Made by a program: the position numbers and the translations under genes
Notes under the pieces: generated by a model
The model's input: the letters and a program-made list of their open reading frames with translations, nothing else
What the model was told of the DNA's origin: nothing
Database searches by the model: none
From: Roseateles_B flavus
Lineage (GTDB): Bacteria; Pseudomonadota; Gammaproteobacteria; Burkholderiales; Burkholderiaceae_C
Assembly (NCBI RefSeq): GCF_039872765.1
Contig: NZ_JBDPZC010000013.1
Span: 62,001 to 126,000 of the forward strand
Length of the DNA stretch: 64,000 nucleotides
Direction: 5' to 3'
Shown here: piece by piece, positions 54,548-61,756 of the stretch
Layout: the number at the start of each line of letters is the position of its first letter
Position numbering within the stretch: position 1 is the stretch's first letter

Positions 54548-56262
54548 CATCCATGGCACAAACCCTGCCCTCCGCCCTGCCCCACCCCTGCCTGCCCTCG
54601 CCCTGGTTCGAGGCACCGGACCCCGCCCTGGAACGACTGCCCGCCTGGCATGAGGCCCCTGCGCCTCCCGTCATCTGGAGCGTCGCCGGCCATGACAGCG
54701 GCGGCGCCGCCGGCCTCAGCGCTGACGCCCGTGCGGCGGCCGCGCTGGGCGTGCACCTGTGCCCCGTGGTGGCCGCGGTCACCGCGCAGAACTCCCTGGG
54801 CGTGGAGGCCGTGCACGCGCTGCCGGGCGCCCAGATCCGCGCGCAGCTCGCCGCGCTGAGGCAAGACCTGACCCCGCGGGTGATCAAGACCGGCCTGCTG
54901 GGCAGCGTGGACGCCGTCGAGGCCCTGCTGGAGGTGCTGGCCCAGCTGCGTGCGCAGGGCCGGCGCGTGGACCTGGTCGTCGACCCGGTGCTGGGCGCCA
55001 GCGCCGGCGGGGCGGCCTTCTGCGACGAGGCCCTGCTGCAGGCCTGTCGCGAACGCCTGCTGCCCGCCGCCACGCTGATCACCCCCAACCGCCGCGAGGC
55101 CCTGCGGCTGCTGCAGCACCTGCCCGGCGCCGAGGCGCGCGCCGGCCTGGACGTGCCCGCGCTTGCCGCCGCGCTGCGCCATCACCTGGCCCCGCAGGCC
55201 GGCGTGTGCATCACCGGCGGCGACGACGCCCTGCCCGTGCCCGGTGCGCAAGACCTGGCCCTGGACTGGCTGGACCTGCCCGACCAGGGCCAGGGCAGCA
55301 GCCCCGCCCTGCGCGGCTGGCTGGCCCTGCCCCGCCTGCGGCAGGCGCCGCTGCATCACCATGGCAGCGGCTGCACCTTCGCCAGCGCCGCCGCGGCTGC
55401 CCTGGCCCGCGGCTTCCCGGTGGGCGACGCCCTGGTACTGGCCAAGATGTGCAGCTGGCACGGCCTGCGCCAGGGCCATGCCGCCGGCGCGGGCCCCGGC
55501 CCGCTGCGCCCGACGCCGGACTTCATCCACAGCCCCGAGGCCCTGCCTGTGATGGGCTTCGGCGACGAGACCCGACCCGACGCCACCACGCTGGCGCGCT
55601 GGACGGCCGTGCTCTCGGGCACGGCCGGTGCAGCGGACATGGGCAAAGGGCTCTACGGCATCGTGGACGACGAGCAAGGGCTGGCCGCGGTGGCGGGCGC
55701 CGGCCTCGCGCATCTGCAGCTGCGCAGCAAGACCGCACCGGACGACGACAGCGCCGCGCTGCGCCGGCGCATCGCCGCCGCCGTGCAGTGCATGCGCGGC
55801 CACCCCGGCACCCGCTTCTGGGTCAACGACCACTGGCAGCTGGCCCTCGAGCTGGGAGCCGGCGGCATCCACCTGGGCCAGGAAGACTGGGCCTGCCTGG
55901 ACGCCGCCCAGCGCCTGCACATCCTGGACAGCGGTGCCGCCCTGGGCCTCTCCAGCCACAGCCTGTGGGAGCTGGCCCGGGCCCGCGGCCTGGCGCCCGC
56001 CTACATCGCCTGCGGCCCCGTCTGGGCGACGACGACCAAGCGCATGCCCTGGCTGGCTCAGGGTCTGAGCCAGCTGGCCTGGTGGGCGCGCATGGCCGGG
56101 CGGCCAGTGGTGGCGATCGGAGGCGTGCTGGCGCCGGAGCAGGTCGAGGCGGCCGCCCGTGCGGGCGCGTCCGCCGTGTGCCTGGTGCGCGGGCTCGCCC
56201 CAGAGCGCCTGGAGGCCTACCGCGCGGCCTGGCGGGCCGGTCGCCGGGACGTCAGCGGCTGA
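54544..56262 (+). CDS. thiDE: Bifunctional HMP/HMP-P kinase - thiamine-phosphate synthase (ThiD-ThiE fusion)
   Basis: This 572-residue protein joins two thiamine enzymes in one frame. Residues about 35-320 are ThiD: VAGHDSGGAAGLSAD, RVIKTGLLGSVDAV, VVDPVLGASAG, LITPNRREALRLL and HHHGSGCTFASA (ATP and anion hole). Residues about 375-560 are ThiE: GLYGIVDDEQG, LRSKTAP, FWVNDHWQLALELGAGGIHLGQEDW, LGLSSHSLWE, YIACGPVWATTTK and VVAIGGVLAPEQV. The linker (about 320-370) is moderately conserved in look. The kinase makes HMP-PP, and the second domain couples it to thiazole phosphate. The start at 54544 overlaps thiG; ATG 54553 is an alternative. The 3' end overlaps the opposing gene by 11 bases. Confidence 0.93.
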   Translation: MTSMAQTLPSALPHPCLPSPWFEAPDPALERLPAWHEAPAPPVIWSVAGHDSGGAAGLSADARAAAALGVHLCPVVAAVTAQNSLGVEAVHALPGAQIRAQLAALRQDLTPRVIKTGLLGSVDAVEALLEVLAQLRAQGRRVDLVVDPVLGASAGGAAFCDEALLQACRERLLPAATLITPNRREALRLLQHLPGAEARAGLDVPALAAALRHHLAPQAGVCITGGDDALPVPGAQDLALDWLDLPDQGQGSSPALRGWLALPRLRQAPLHHHGSGCTFASAAAAALARGFPVGDALVLAKMCSWHGLRQGHAAGAGPGPLRPTPDFIHSPEALPVMGFGDETRPDATTLARWTAVLSGTAGAADMGKGLYGIVDDEQGLAAVAGAGLAHLQLRSKTAPDDDSAALRRRIAAAVQCMRGHPGTRFWVNDHWQLALELGAGGIHLGQEDWACLDAAQRLHILDSGAALGLSSHSLWELARARGLAPAYIACGPVWATTTKRMPWLAQGLSQLAWWARMAGRPVVAIGGVLAPEQVEAAARAGASAVCLVRGLAPERLEAYRAAWRAGRRDVSG

Positions 56263-57412
56263 GTCCCCGGGCCTCGATGGCCCAGACCGCCTCGACGCGG
56301 CCCGCACGGTGCGCGACGATCGCATCGTGCAGGTTCAGCGTGGGGTCGCAGTGACCCGGCACCAGCAGGACCTGCTCGCCCAGGCGCGGCTTGGCGCCGC
56401 CGGGCGTGCGGCACTGCAGGATGCCGTGCTCGTCATTGGCCGAGACATAGTCCCAGCGCTCGCTGGGGCTGCCGGCCTCCCAGACCCAGGGCATGCCCGA
56501 CTCGGCAGACAGGGACTTGAGCCCGGCATCCAGCACCGCGCGGTCGCCGGTGCCCTCGCTCATCACCCGGCTGGCCAGCAGCAGGCTGTGCTCGAAGCGC
56601 AGGCCGTCGTCGGCCGTCTCGTTGCGGCCGTAGTCCGCATCCATGAAGACATAGGAGCCGGGCTGCAGCTCGGTGTAGAGCCCCAGGCCCAGGTCGAAGG
56701 CGGCGCTGCCGGTGCCGCCGCCGGTGACGGTCTCGCAGGCAATGCCCTCGTCCAGCAGGTCCCGCACCACGAGGCGGGCGCGCTCGGTGGCGCGCAGCAC
56801 GGCCTCGCGGCGGACCTCCGCGCCGCGCACATGCTGCAGGCCGCCCTGGTAGGCCTGCAGGCCCTTGAAGCGCAGCTGGCCGGCGTACTGCGCGATCACC
56901 TCGACCAGGCGCAGCACCGCCGGCGCGTCGGCCACGCCGCAGCGGTCCTGGCCGATATTGATCTCGACCAGCAGCTCCAGCCGACTGCCGGCCTGCTCGC
57001 AGGCCTGGGCCAGCTGCTCCACCTGCTGTTCGTGGTCCACGCAGACGCTCATGCGCGCATGGCCGGCCAGCGCGGCCAGCAGCCGGGCCTTGGCCTCGCC
57101 GATGAGCTCGTTGCTCACGAGGATGTCCGGAATGCCCGCCGCCACGAAGGGGATGGCCTCGCTGACCTTCTGGCAGCAGATGCCCACCGCGCCCGCCCGC
57201 ATCTGGGCCTGGGCGATGGCCACGCACTTGTGCGCCTTGGCATGCGGACGCAGGGCCAGGCCGGCGGAGTCGGCCGCGGCCTGCATCTGCCGCACATTGC
57301 GCTCGAAGGCGTCCAGATCCAGCAGCAGGGCCGGGCTGTCCACGGCACTCAGCAGATCACCGGGCCTGGCGGCCGGCGGCAGCAGCGAAGAAAGGAGGTC
57401 GGACGGTTTCAT
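56252..57412 (-). CDS. DSD1-family PLP enzyme (D-threonine aldolase / 3-hydroxyaspartate aldolase-like)
   Basis: This is an alanine-racemase-fold PLP enzyme of 386 residues. The PLP lysine is K59 in LRPHAKAHKC, the position known from D-threonine aldolase. INIGQDRCGV, LQAYQGGLQHVRG and TVTGGGTGSAAFDLG supply the phosphate-binding region. The C-terminal metal site is PGHCDPTLNLHD with His and Asp, as in metal-activated D-threonine and D-3-hydroxyaspartate aldolases. It should cleave a beta-hydroxy D-amino acid to glycine or glyoxylate products. It converges with thiDE, with which it overlaps tail to tail by 11 bp. Confidence 0.88.
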   Translation of the reverse strand: MKPSDLLSSLLPPAARPGDLLSAVDSPALLLDLDAFERNVRQMQAAADSAGLALRPHAKAHKCVAIAQAQMRAGAVGICCQKVSEAIPFVAAGIPDILVSNELIGEAKARLLAALAGHARMSVCVDHEQQVEQLAQACEQAGSRLELLVEINIGQDRCGVADAPAVLRLVEVIAQYAGQLRFKGLQAYQGGLQHVRGAEVRREAVLRATERARLVVRDLLDEGIACETVTGGGTGSAAFDLGLGLYTELQPGSYVFMDADYGRNETADDGLRFEHSLLLASRVMSEGTGDRAVLDAGLKSLSAESGMPWVWEAGSPSERWDYVSANDEHGILQCRTPGGAKPRLGEQVLLVPGHCDPTLNLHDAIVAHRAGRVEAVWAIEARGLSR

Positions 57413-57591
57413 CGCGCCATTGTGACCCAGCCTGCTAGCGCTTCAAGCCCGCGCCCGCATCCTCAAGCCGTACAGGTTGACGGGATGAAAACCCCGCGCA
57501 AAGCCCCTATTCATCCATAAAAAGTGGGATGCTCAGCCTTCACAGCGGCGAAACACTGCCCGCTCAACCTTGCTTCACTGAGGAGAGCGCC

Positions 57592-58464
57592 ATGGCCCAG
57601 ACCCGTCTCTATTCGCACCAGCAGCTGATGAACGACCCCACGCTCTTCATGGGGCAGGTGCCGCTCATCGCCCACGGGGATTCCTGGTTTTCCTTCGGGG
57701 ACTTCTTCCCGACCAAGACGCGCTCCCTGCTGGACTTCTTCCAGTTCGGCCGTGACGCCGGCATCGTCAACTACGCCATGCCGGGGCAGAAGCTCAAGGA
57801 CTACCCCGATCCGCAGCGCTATGCCAAGTTCCACCTGGCCATGACCTTGCGCGGCATGCCCCGCTGGGGCGCGCTGCTGCTCTCGGGCGGCGGCAACGAC
57901 ATGATCGCCTGGCTGCGCCGCGGCCCGGGCACCGACCTCAGCCAGCGCCTGCTGCGCTCACAGGCCGAGTGGCTGCCGGAGCACTTCGGGCCGCTGCGCT
58001 ATGTCTCGGAGCATGGCTGGAGCCATCTCTGCGCCGAGCTGCTGCAGGCCTACACCGAGCTGGACGCCCTGCGCGACCAGTGCGCCAACCCCCAGGCCCC
58101 CATGGTCACCCATGTCTACGATTACATGGTCCCGCGCTTCGCCTACGCCGCCGGCGGGCTGGCCGGGCCCTGGTGCGCGCCCAGCCTGCAGACCTTCCAG
58201 ATTCCCGCCGAGGCCTGGGCGCCGATCATGCGCATCCTGGTGGACTGGAACCACAGCTTCCTCACTCACACCGTGCAGAACTGCATCGGCAACTTCGTGG
58301 TGCTGGACACGCGCGGCGTCAGCCAGCCCGCGGAGGCCGGCAGCACCGGCCGCAGCGGCGACTGGCAGAACGAGATCCACCTGACGCCCGAGGGCTACGA
58401 CAAGCTGGCCCGCCGCAGCTGCAATGACACCCTGGCCAGCCTGGTGGCGGGCTACGAGATCTGA
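57592..58464 (+). CDS. SGNH/GDSL-like hydrolase with altered block V
   Basis: This is a cytoplasmic protein of 290 residues (start 57592; GAGGAG at 57580-57585). It carries block I HGDSWFSFGDFF with Ser31, block II Gly in MPGQKL (about 65), and block III SGGGNDM with Asn102. Block V reads QNEIHLTPEGYDKLA, with His263 but Asn in place of the expected Asp three residues before. An esterase or lipase activity with a Ser-His dyad is possible. There is no signal peptide. The 179-bp gap upstream holds an isolated promoter-like TTGACG and a short AT-rich stretch. Substrate unknown. Confidence 0.75.
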   Translation: MAQTRLYSHQQLMNDPTLFMGQVPLIAHGDSWFSFGDFFPTKTRSLLDFFQFGRDAGIVNYAMPGQKLKDYPDPQRYAKFHLAMTLRGMPRWGALLLSGGGNDMIAWLRRGPGTDLSQRLLRSQAEWLPEHFGPLRYVSEHGWSHLCAELLQAYTELDALRDQCANPQAPMVTHVYDYMVPRFAYAAGGLAGPWCAPSLQTFQIPAEAWAPIMRILVDWNHSFLTHTVQNCIGNFVVLDTRGVSQPAEAGSTGRSGDWQNEIHLTPEGYDKLARRSCNDTLASLVAGYEI

Positions 58465-58498
58465 GGCGCAGCCGCGAGGGGGGCAGGCGCGGCGCACA

Positions 58499-58581
58499 GA
58501 TCGCGCGGCCGCGATCGCCAGGCGCAGGCTGGCGGGCATACTGCGCGGTCGCCACCGTGGGCCCTTCGGCCCGTCACGGTG
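58499..58581 (+). other. Two hairpins in the EamA-gene leader
   Basis: GATCGCG-CGGC-CGCGATC (58499-58516) is a perfect 7-bp hairpin. CACCGTG (58553-58559) pairs with CACGGTG (58575-58581) and encloses a second stem GGGCC/GGCCC. The second structure ends 28 bases before the EamA ATG. They may terminate the preceding hydrolase transcript or form a structured leader; neither is followed by a T-run. Confidence 0.45.
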
Positions 58582-58609
58582 AAGCCCCTGCCGCCCGCCC
58601 TGCCCGCCG

Positions 58610-59491
58610 ATGTCCACCCTTGCCCTGCTGCTCGTCCTGGCCGCCGCCCTGTGCCATGCCCTCTGGAACCTGGTCGCCAAGCGCCAGGGCGGAGGCAGCG
58701 AGCTGGTGCTGATCAGCGCGATCCTGGTCAGCGTGGTCTGGGCGCCGCTGGCCGTCTGGCAGGGCTGGGACACGCTGCCGACGCTGGGTCGGGTGGAGTG
58801 GGCCGCCCTGGTCGCCAGCACCGTGCTGCACCTGGTCTATTTCCGCTGCCTGCTGCATGGCTACCAGGTCTCGGACCTCACCGTCGTCTACCCCGTGGCA
58901 CGCGGCAGCGGCCCCCTGCTGAGCACGGCCGGCGCCGTGCTGGTGCTGGGCGAGCGGCTCAGCCTGGCCGGCGGCCTGGGCGCGCTGATGGTGGTGGGCG
59001 GCGTCTTCCTGATCGCCGGCGGCCCGGCCCTGTGGCGCCAGGCCCATGACGCCGCGCGCCGCGAGCGCACGCTGCGCGGCCTGCGCTGGGGTGCGCTGAC
59101 CGGGGTCTGCATTGCCGGCTACACCCTGCTGGACGGCTATTCGGTCAAGGTGCTGATGATCTCGCCCATCGTGCTGGACTACGTCGCCAACGTGCTGCGC
59201 GTCCCGATGATGCTGCCGGTGGCCCTGCGCGACCCGGCGGCTTTCAAGGCGGCCTGGCGCCGGCTGTGGAAGGCCGGCCTGGCCATCGCCGTCCTGAGCC
59301 CCGCGAGCTATGTGATGGTGCTGTACGCCATGCGCATCGCCCCGCTGAGCCATGTGGCGCCGGCACGCGAGCTGTCCATGCTGTTCGCGGCCCTGGCCGG
59401 CGGCAGCCTGCTGGGCGAGGGCGACCGCCTGCTGCGCCTGCTGGGCGCGGCCTGCATCGCCCTGGGCGTGATGGGGCTGGCGCTGGCCTGA
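58610..59491 (+). CDS. EamA-family drug/metabolite transporter
   Basis: This is an inner-membrane transporter of 293 residues with ten predicted helices in two EamA repeats. The first repeat opens MSTLALLLVLAAALCHALWNLVAKR, and the conserved VVYPVARGSGPLLST and LGERLS segments end it. The second starts ALTGVCIAGYTLLDGYSVK and ends RELSMLFAALAGGSLLGEGDRLLRLLGAACIALGVMG. Substrates of this family include amino acids and nucleosides; none can be named. I see no ribosome-binding site of normal strength. Confidence 0.9.
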   Translation: MSTLALLLVLAAALCHALWNLVAKRQGGGSELVLISAILVSVVWAPLAVWQGWDTLPTLGRVEWAALVASTVLHLVYFRCLLHGYQVSDLTVVYPVARGSGPLLSTAGAVLVLGERLSLAGGLGALMVVGGVFLIAGGPALWRQAHDAARRERTLRGLRWGALTGVCIAGYTLLDGYSVKVLMISPIVLDYVANVLRVPMMLPVALRDPAAFKAAWRRLWKAGLAIAVLSPASYVMVLYAMRIAPLSHVAPARELSMLFAALAGGSLLGEGDRLLRLLGAACIALGVMGLALA

Positions 59492-59522
59492 GTCCTGCGC
59501 AGGCTCGGCGGCCGGCTGGAAC

Positions 59523-60221
59523 TCAGGGCGAGGCGAAGTCCTGCGTCCAGGTCAGGCGGCCCGTGCCGCCGTTGGCGCGCAGGCAGGCCAGGCCCATGTC
59601 CTTGAAGCGGGCGTTCATGAGGTTGCGGCAGTGGCCCTCGCTGCCCATCCAGGCCTGCACCACCGATTCCACCGTGGGCTGGCCGGCGGCGATGTTCTCG
59701 CCCCAGGACGTCCAGCGATAGCCCGCCTCACTGATGCGCTGGCCGGCATTGCTGCCGTCCGAGCCGGTGTGGTCGAAGAAGTTGTGGCTCACCATGTCCT
59801 GCGAATGGCGGCGGGCGGCGTCGGTGAGGGCGGCGCTCCAGCGCAGGGCCGTGACCGGCGGCATGGCCTGGCTGCCGCACACGGCCCCGCGCTGGCGCTG
59901 CTCATTCACCAGGCGCAGCGCAGTGGCCTGGAAGTCGGGCAGGCCGCAATCGGCAGCGGTGGGGCCGGGTGCGGGGGTGGGGGTTGGCGAGGGGATCGGC
60001 GTAGGCGTAGGCGTGGGCGTGGGCGTAGGCGTAGGCGTAGGCGTAGGCGTAGGCGTAGGCGTAGGCGTAGGCGTGGGTGTGGGTGTGGGTGTGGGCGCAG
60101 GTGCGGGCGCAGGGCTCGGCGCCGGCGCGCTGGCGGAGCCTCCACCCCCGCAGGCCTGCAGCAGCAGGGCGGCGCCCAGCAGGCAGGAGGCGGCAAGGGT
60201 CGGGCGCTGAAGGACGGGCAT
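59523..60221 (-). CDS. CAP-domain (SCP-like) lipoprotein with Thr-Pro repeat stalk
   Basis: This exported protein of 232 residues (start 60221, MPVLQRPTLAA) has a lipobox LLQACGGGG, so it should be lipid-anchored. A long Thr-Pro dipeptide run (about 45-85) forms a rigid stalk. The C-terminal CAP domain (about 105-230) shows ALRWSAALTDAARRHSQDMVSHNFFDHTG, GENIAAGQPTVESVVQAWMGSEGHCRNLMNARFKDMG and WTQDF, with the His-Glu cavity residues present. Bacterial CAP proteins are little studied; no enzymatic activity is assigned. The upstream start at 60302 is not supported. Confidence 0.88.
   Translation of the reverse strand: MPVLQRPTLAASCLLGAALLLQACGGGGSASAPAPSPAPAPAPTPTPTPTPTPTPTPTPTPTPTPTPTPTPTPTPIPSPTPTPAPGPTAADCGLPDFQATALRLVNEQRQRGAVCGSQAMPPVTALRWSAALTDAARRHSQDMVSHNFFDHTGSDGSNAGQRISEAGYRWTSWGENIAAGQPTVESVVQAWMGSEGHCRNLMNARFKDMGLACLRANGGTGRLTWTQDFASP
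59998..60093. repeat. Hexanucleotide tandem array encoding Thr-Pro
   Basis: Sixteen units of the GGYGTR type run without break, including eight consecutive identical GGCGTA copies (60022-60069). On the coding (minus) strand they give alternating Thr and Pro. Copy-number changes would keep the frame and change stalk length. Confidence 0.92.
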
Positions 60222-60428
60222 GGGCGGGGCAATTCGTGTCGTGACAGGCGGCGCATTGTGCGGGGCTGGCCGGCGCCCGGGGCATCGGCGCAACATCTGC
60301 ACACGCTCGCTCGCAGCTTGTTGCCGCGCCCGGCCCTGGCCCGGCAGCGCCGCAAGCGGTGAAGTCCCCAGGCGTCAAGGCGGCGGCCGGGTGCTAGGCT
60401 GCCAGCCTTCTCCGCCCGGTCCCCTCCC

Positions 60429-61136
60429 ATGATTCCCATGCCTCCGCCCGGCACGGTCCTGCCGCCCATTCCTCCCACCGCTCCGCGTCTGGCCGACGAC
60501 GGCCTGGAGCAGGGCCGCAACTACTGGGTCTGCGATGACATCCTCCCCAATGCCGCCGGGATCCGCGAGCGCTGCCTGCGCCACCAGGGCTGGCACTACG
60601 GCTTCCCGCATGCAAAGGAGAGCTGGCCGGGCATGCGCTTCCATGGCGCGCTGGACGCTGCCGAGCTGGCCCAGATCGAAAGCCGCGTGCGCGAGCTCAC
60701 CGGCGCCCGGCGCCTGTGGGTGGGCACCGCGCCCAACGGCGCCACCCTGGACTTCAACGTCGCGCAGCTGGTGGGCGAGAAGGAATGCGGCGCCCGCCCC
60801 CACACCGACCGCCGCGACCTCTGCACCTACGCCGCCGTGCTCTACCTGCATCCCGATCCGCCGGCCGCCAGTGGCACCAGCTTCTACCGCCTGCGCTATC
60901 CCAACGGCGCCATGGGCGGCAACCTGGTGGGCGCGCCGCACAAGAACCTGGTCGACGCCCTCAATGTGCGCAGCCTGCCGCCACAGGCCTGGTACGAGGA
61001 GTGCCGCGTGGACAACCGCTTCAACCGCCTGCTGGTCTACAAGGCCGCCCTGGTCCACAGCGCGACCCGCTATTTCGGCGAGGCCCTCGAGGACAAGCGC
61101 CTGACCGCCGTCTTCTTCTGGCTCGCGGAGCACTGA
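60429..61136 (+). CDS. DUF6445-like protein with 2OG-Fe(II) oxygenase motifs
   Basis: This is a 235-residue protein. The double-stranded beta-helix metal motif appears as H-x-D in RPHTDRRDLCTYAAVLYLHP (about 132-134) with a distal His in ALVHSATRYFG (about 213), as in 2-oxoglutarate-dependent oxygenases. An Arg/Lys ligand for 2OG is possible in the following LEDKRLTAVFFW. The family resembles DUF6445, of unknown function. No partner gene is evident. The start at 60429 has no clear ribosome-binding site; ATG 60438 is an alternative. Confidence 0.72.
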   Translation: MIPMPPPGTVLPPIPPTAPRLADDGLEQGRNYWVCDDILPNAAGIRERCLRHQGWHYGFPHAKESWPGMRFHGALDAAELAQIESRVRELTGARRLWVGTAPNGATLDFNVAQLVGEKECGARPHTDRRDLCTYAAVLYLHPDPPAASGTSFYRLRYPNGAMGGNLVGAPHKNLVDALNVRSLPPQAWYEECRVDNRFNRLLVYKAALVHSATRYFGEALEDKRLTAVFFWLAEH

Positions 61137-61257
61137 GCGCGCACCGGGGCACGGACTTCTTCACGCTCTCCTCGCCCCTGCAGCGCCCACCTTGCCCGCC
61201 GGGCTTGCCAGTGCCCGGGCGCTGGGCTAGCGTTCGTCAACGCCCCGGAATGCCACC

Positions 61258-61641
61258 ATGAAAAAGATACTGATCGTCGATGACCAGCACGAGATCCGCG
61301 AGCTGCTGCGCATGACGCTGGAGCTCGCGCAGAGCTTCAGCATCAGCGAGGCCGGCACGGCGGCCGAGGCGCTGGAACGGGTCCGCCACGACGGCCCCGA
61401 GCTGGTCTTGATGGATGTCATGCTGCCGGGCGGCATGAGCGGCCTTGAGGCCTGCCGCCTGATCAAGCAGATGCCCGAGGCGCGCCCGACCCCCAAGGTG
61501 ATCATCGTCAGCGCCCGCCCCTTCGAGGACCTGCGCGCGGAGTTCGAGGCCTCGGGCGCCGACCTCTTCATCGCCAAGCCCTTCGGGCCCATGCAGCTGG
61601 TGCAGGGCATCAGCAAGCTCTACAGCCAGCCCCCCGGCTGA
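61258..61641 (+). CDS. Single-domain response regulator (CheY-like)
   Basis: This stand-alone receiver protein has 127 residues: acidic pair D9-D10 (ILIVDDQHE), phospho-acceptor D53 (LVLMDVMLPGG), Thr/Ser at IIVSARP and switch Lys in IAKPFGPMQL. There is no output domain, so it should act by protein contact, like CheY. GGMSG in the beta3-alpha3 loop carries one more Gly than usual. No kinase gene is adjacent, and the partner is unknown. A GGAAT site lies upstream. Confidence 0.93.
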   Translation: MKKILIVDDQHEIRELLRMTLELAQSFSISEAGTAAEALERVRHDGPELVLMDVMLPGGMSGLEACRLIKQMPEARPTPKVIIVSARPFEDLRAEFEASGADLFIAKPFGPMQLVQGISKLYSQPPG

Positions 61642-61756
61642 GCTGCTGCGCGGGCCTGCCGGCCGGCATTGCCTGCACCACACCGCCTCTTCACGGCCTG
61701 CCGCAGCGCAGGCCTGTCTCTTTCAAGCGCTCCCTGCGCCTCGCACCCTCGACACC

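Noticed and set aside
54544..56262. ThiD-ThiE fusion as a sequencing error joining two genes
   Set aside because: One frame runs through both domains and a plausible linker, with no stop or internal start site with ribosome-binding sequence at the junction.
59998..60093. Possible CRISPR-like array
   Set aside because: It is a contiguous hexamer run with no spacers, inside the coding frame of a CAP-domain protein.
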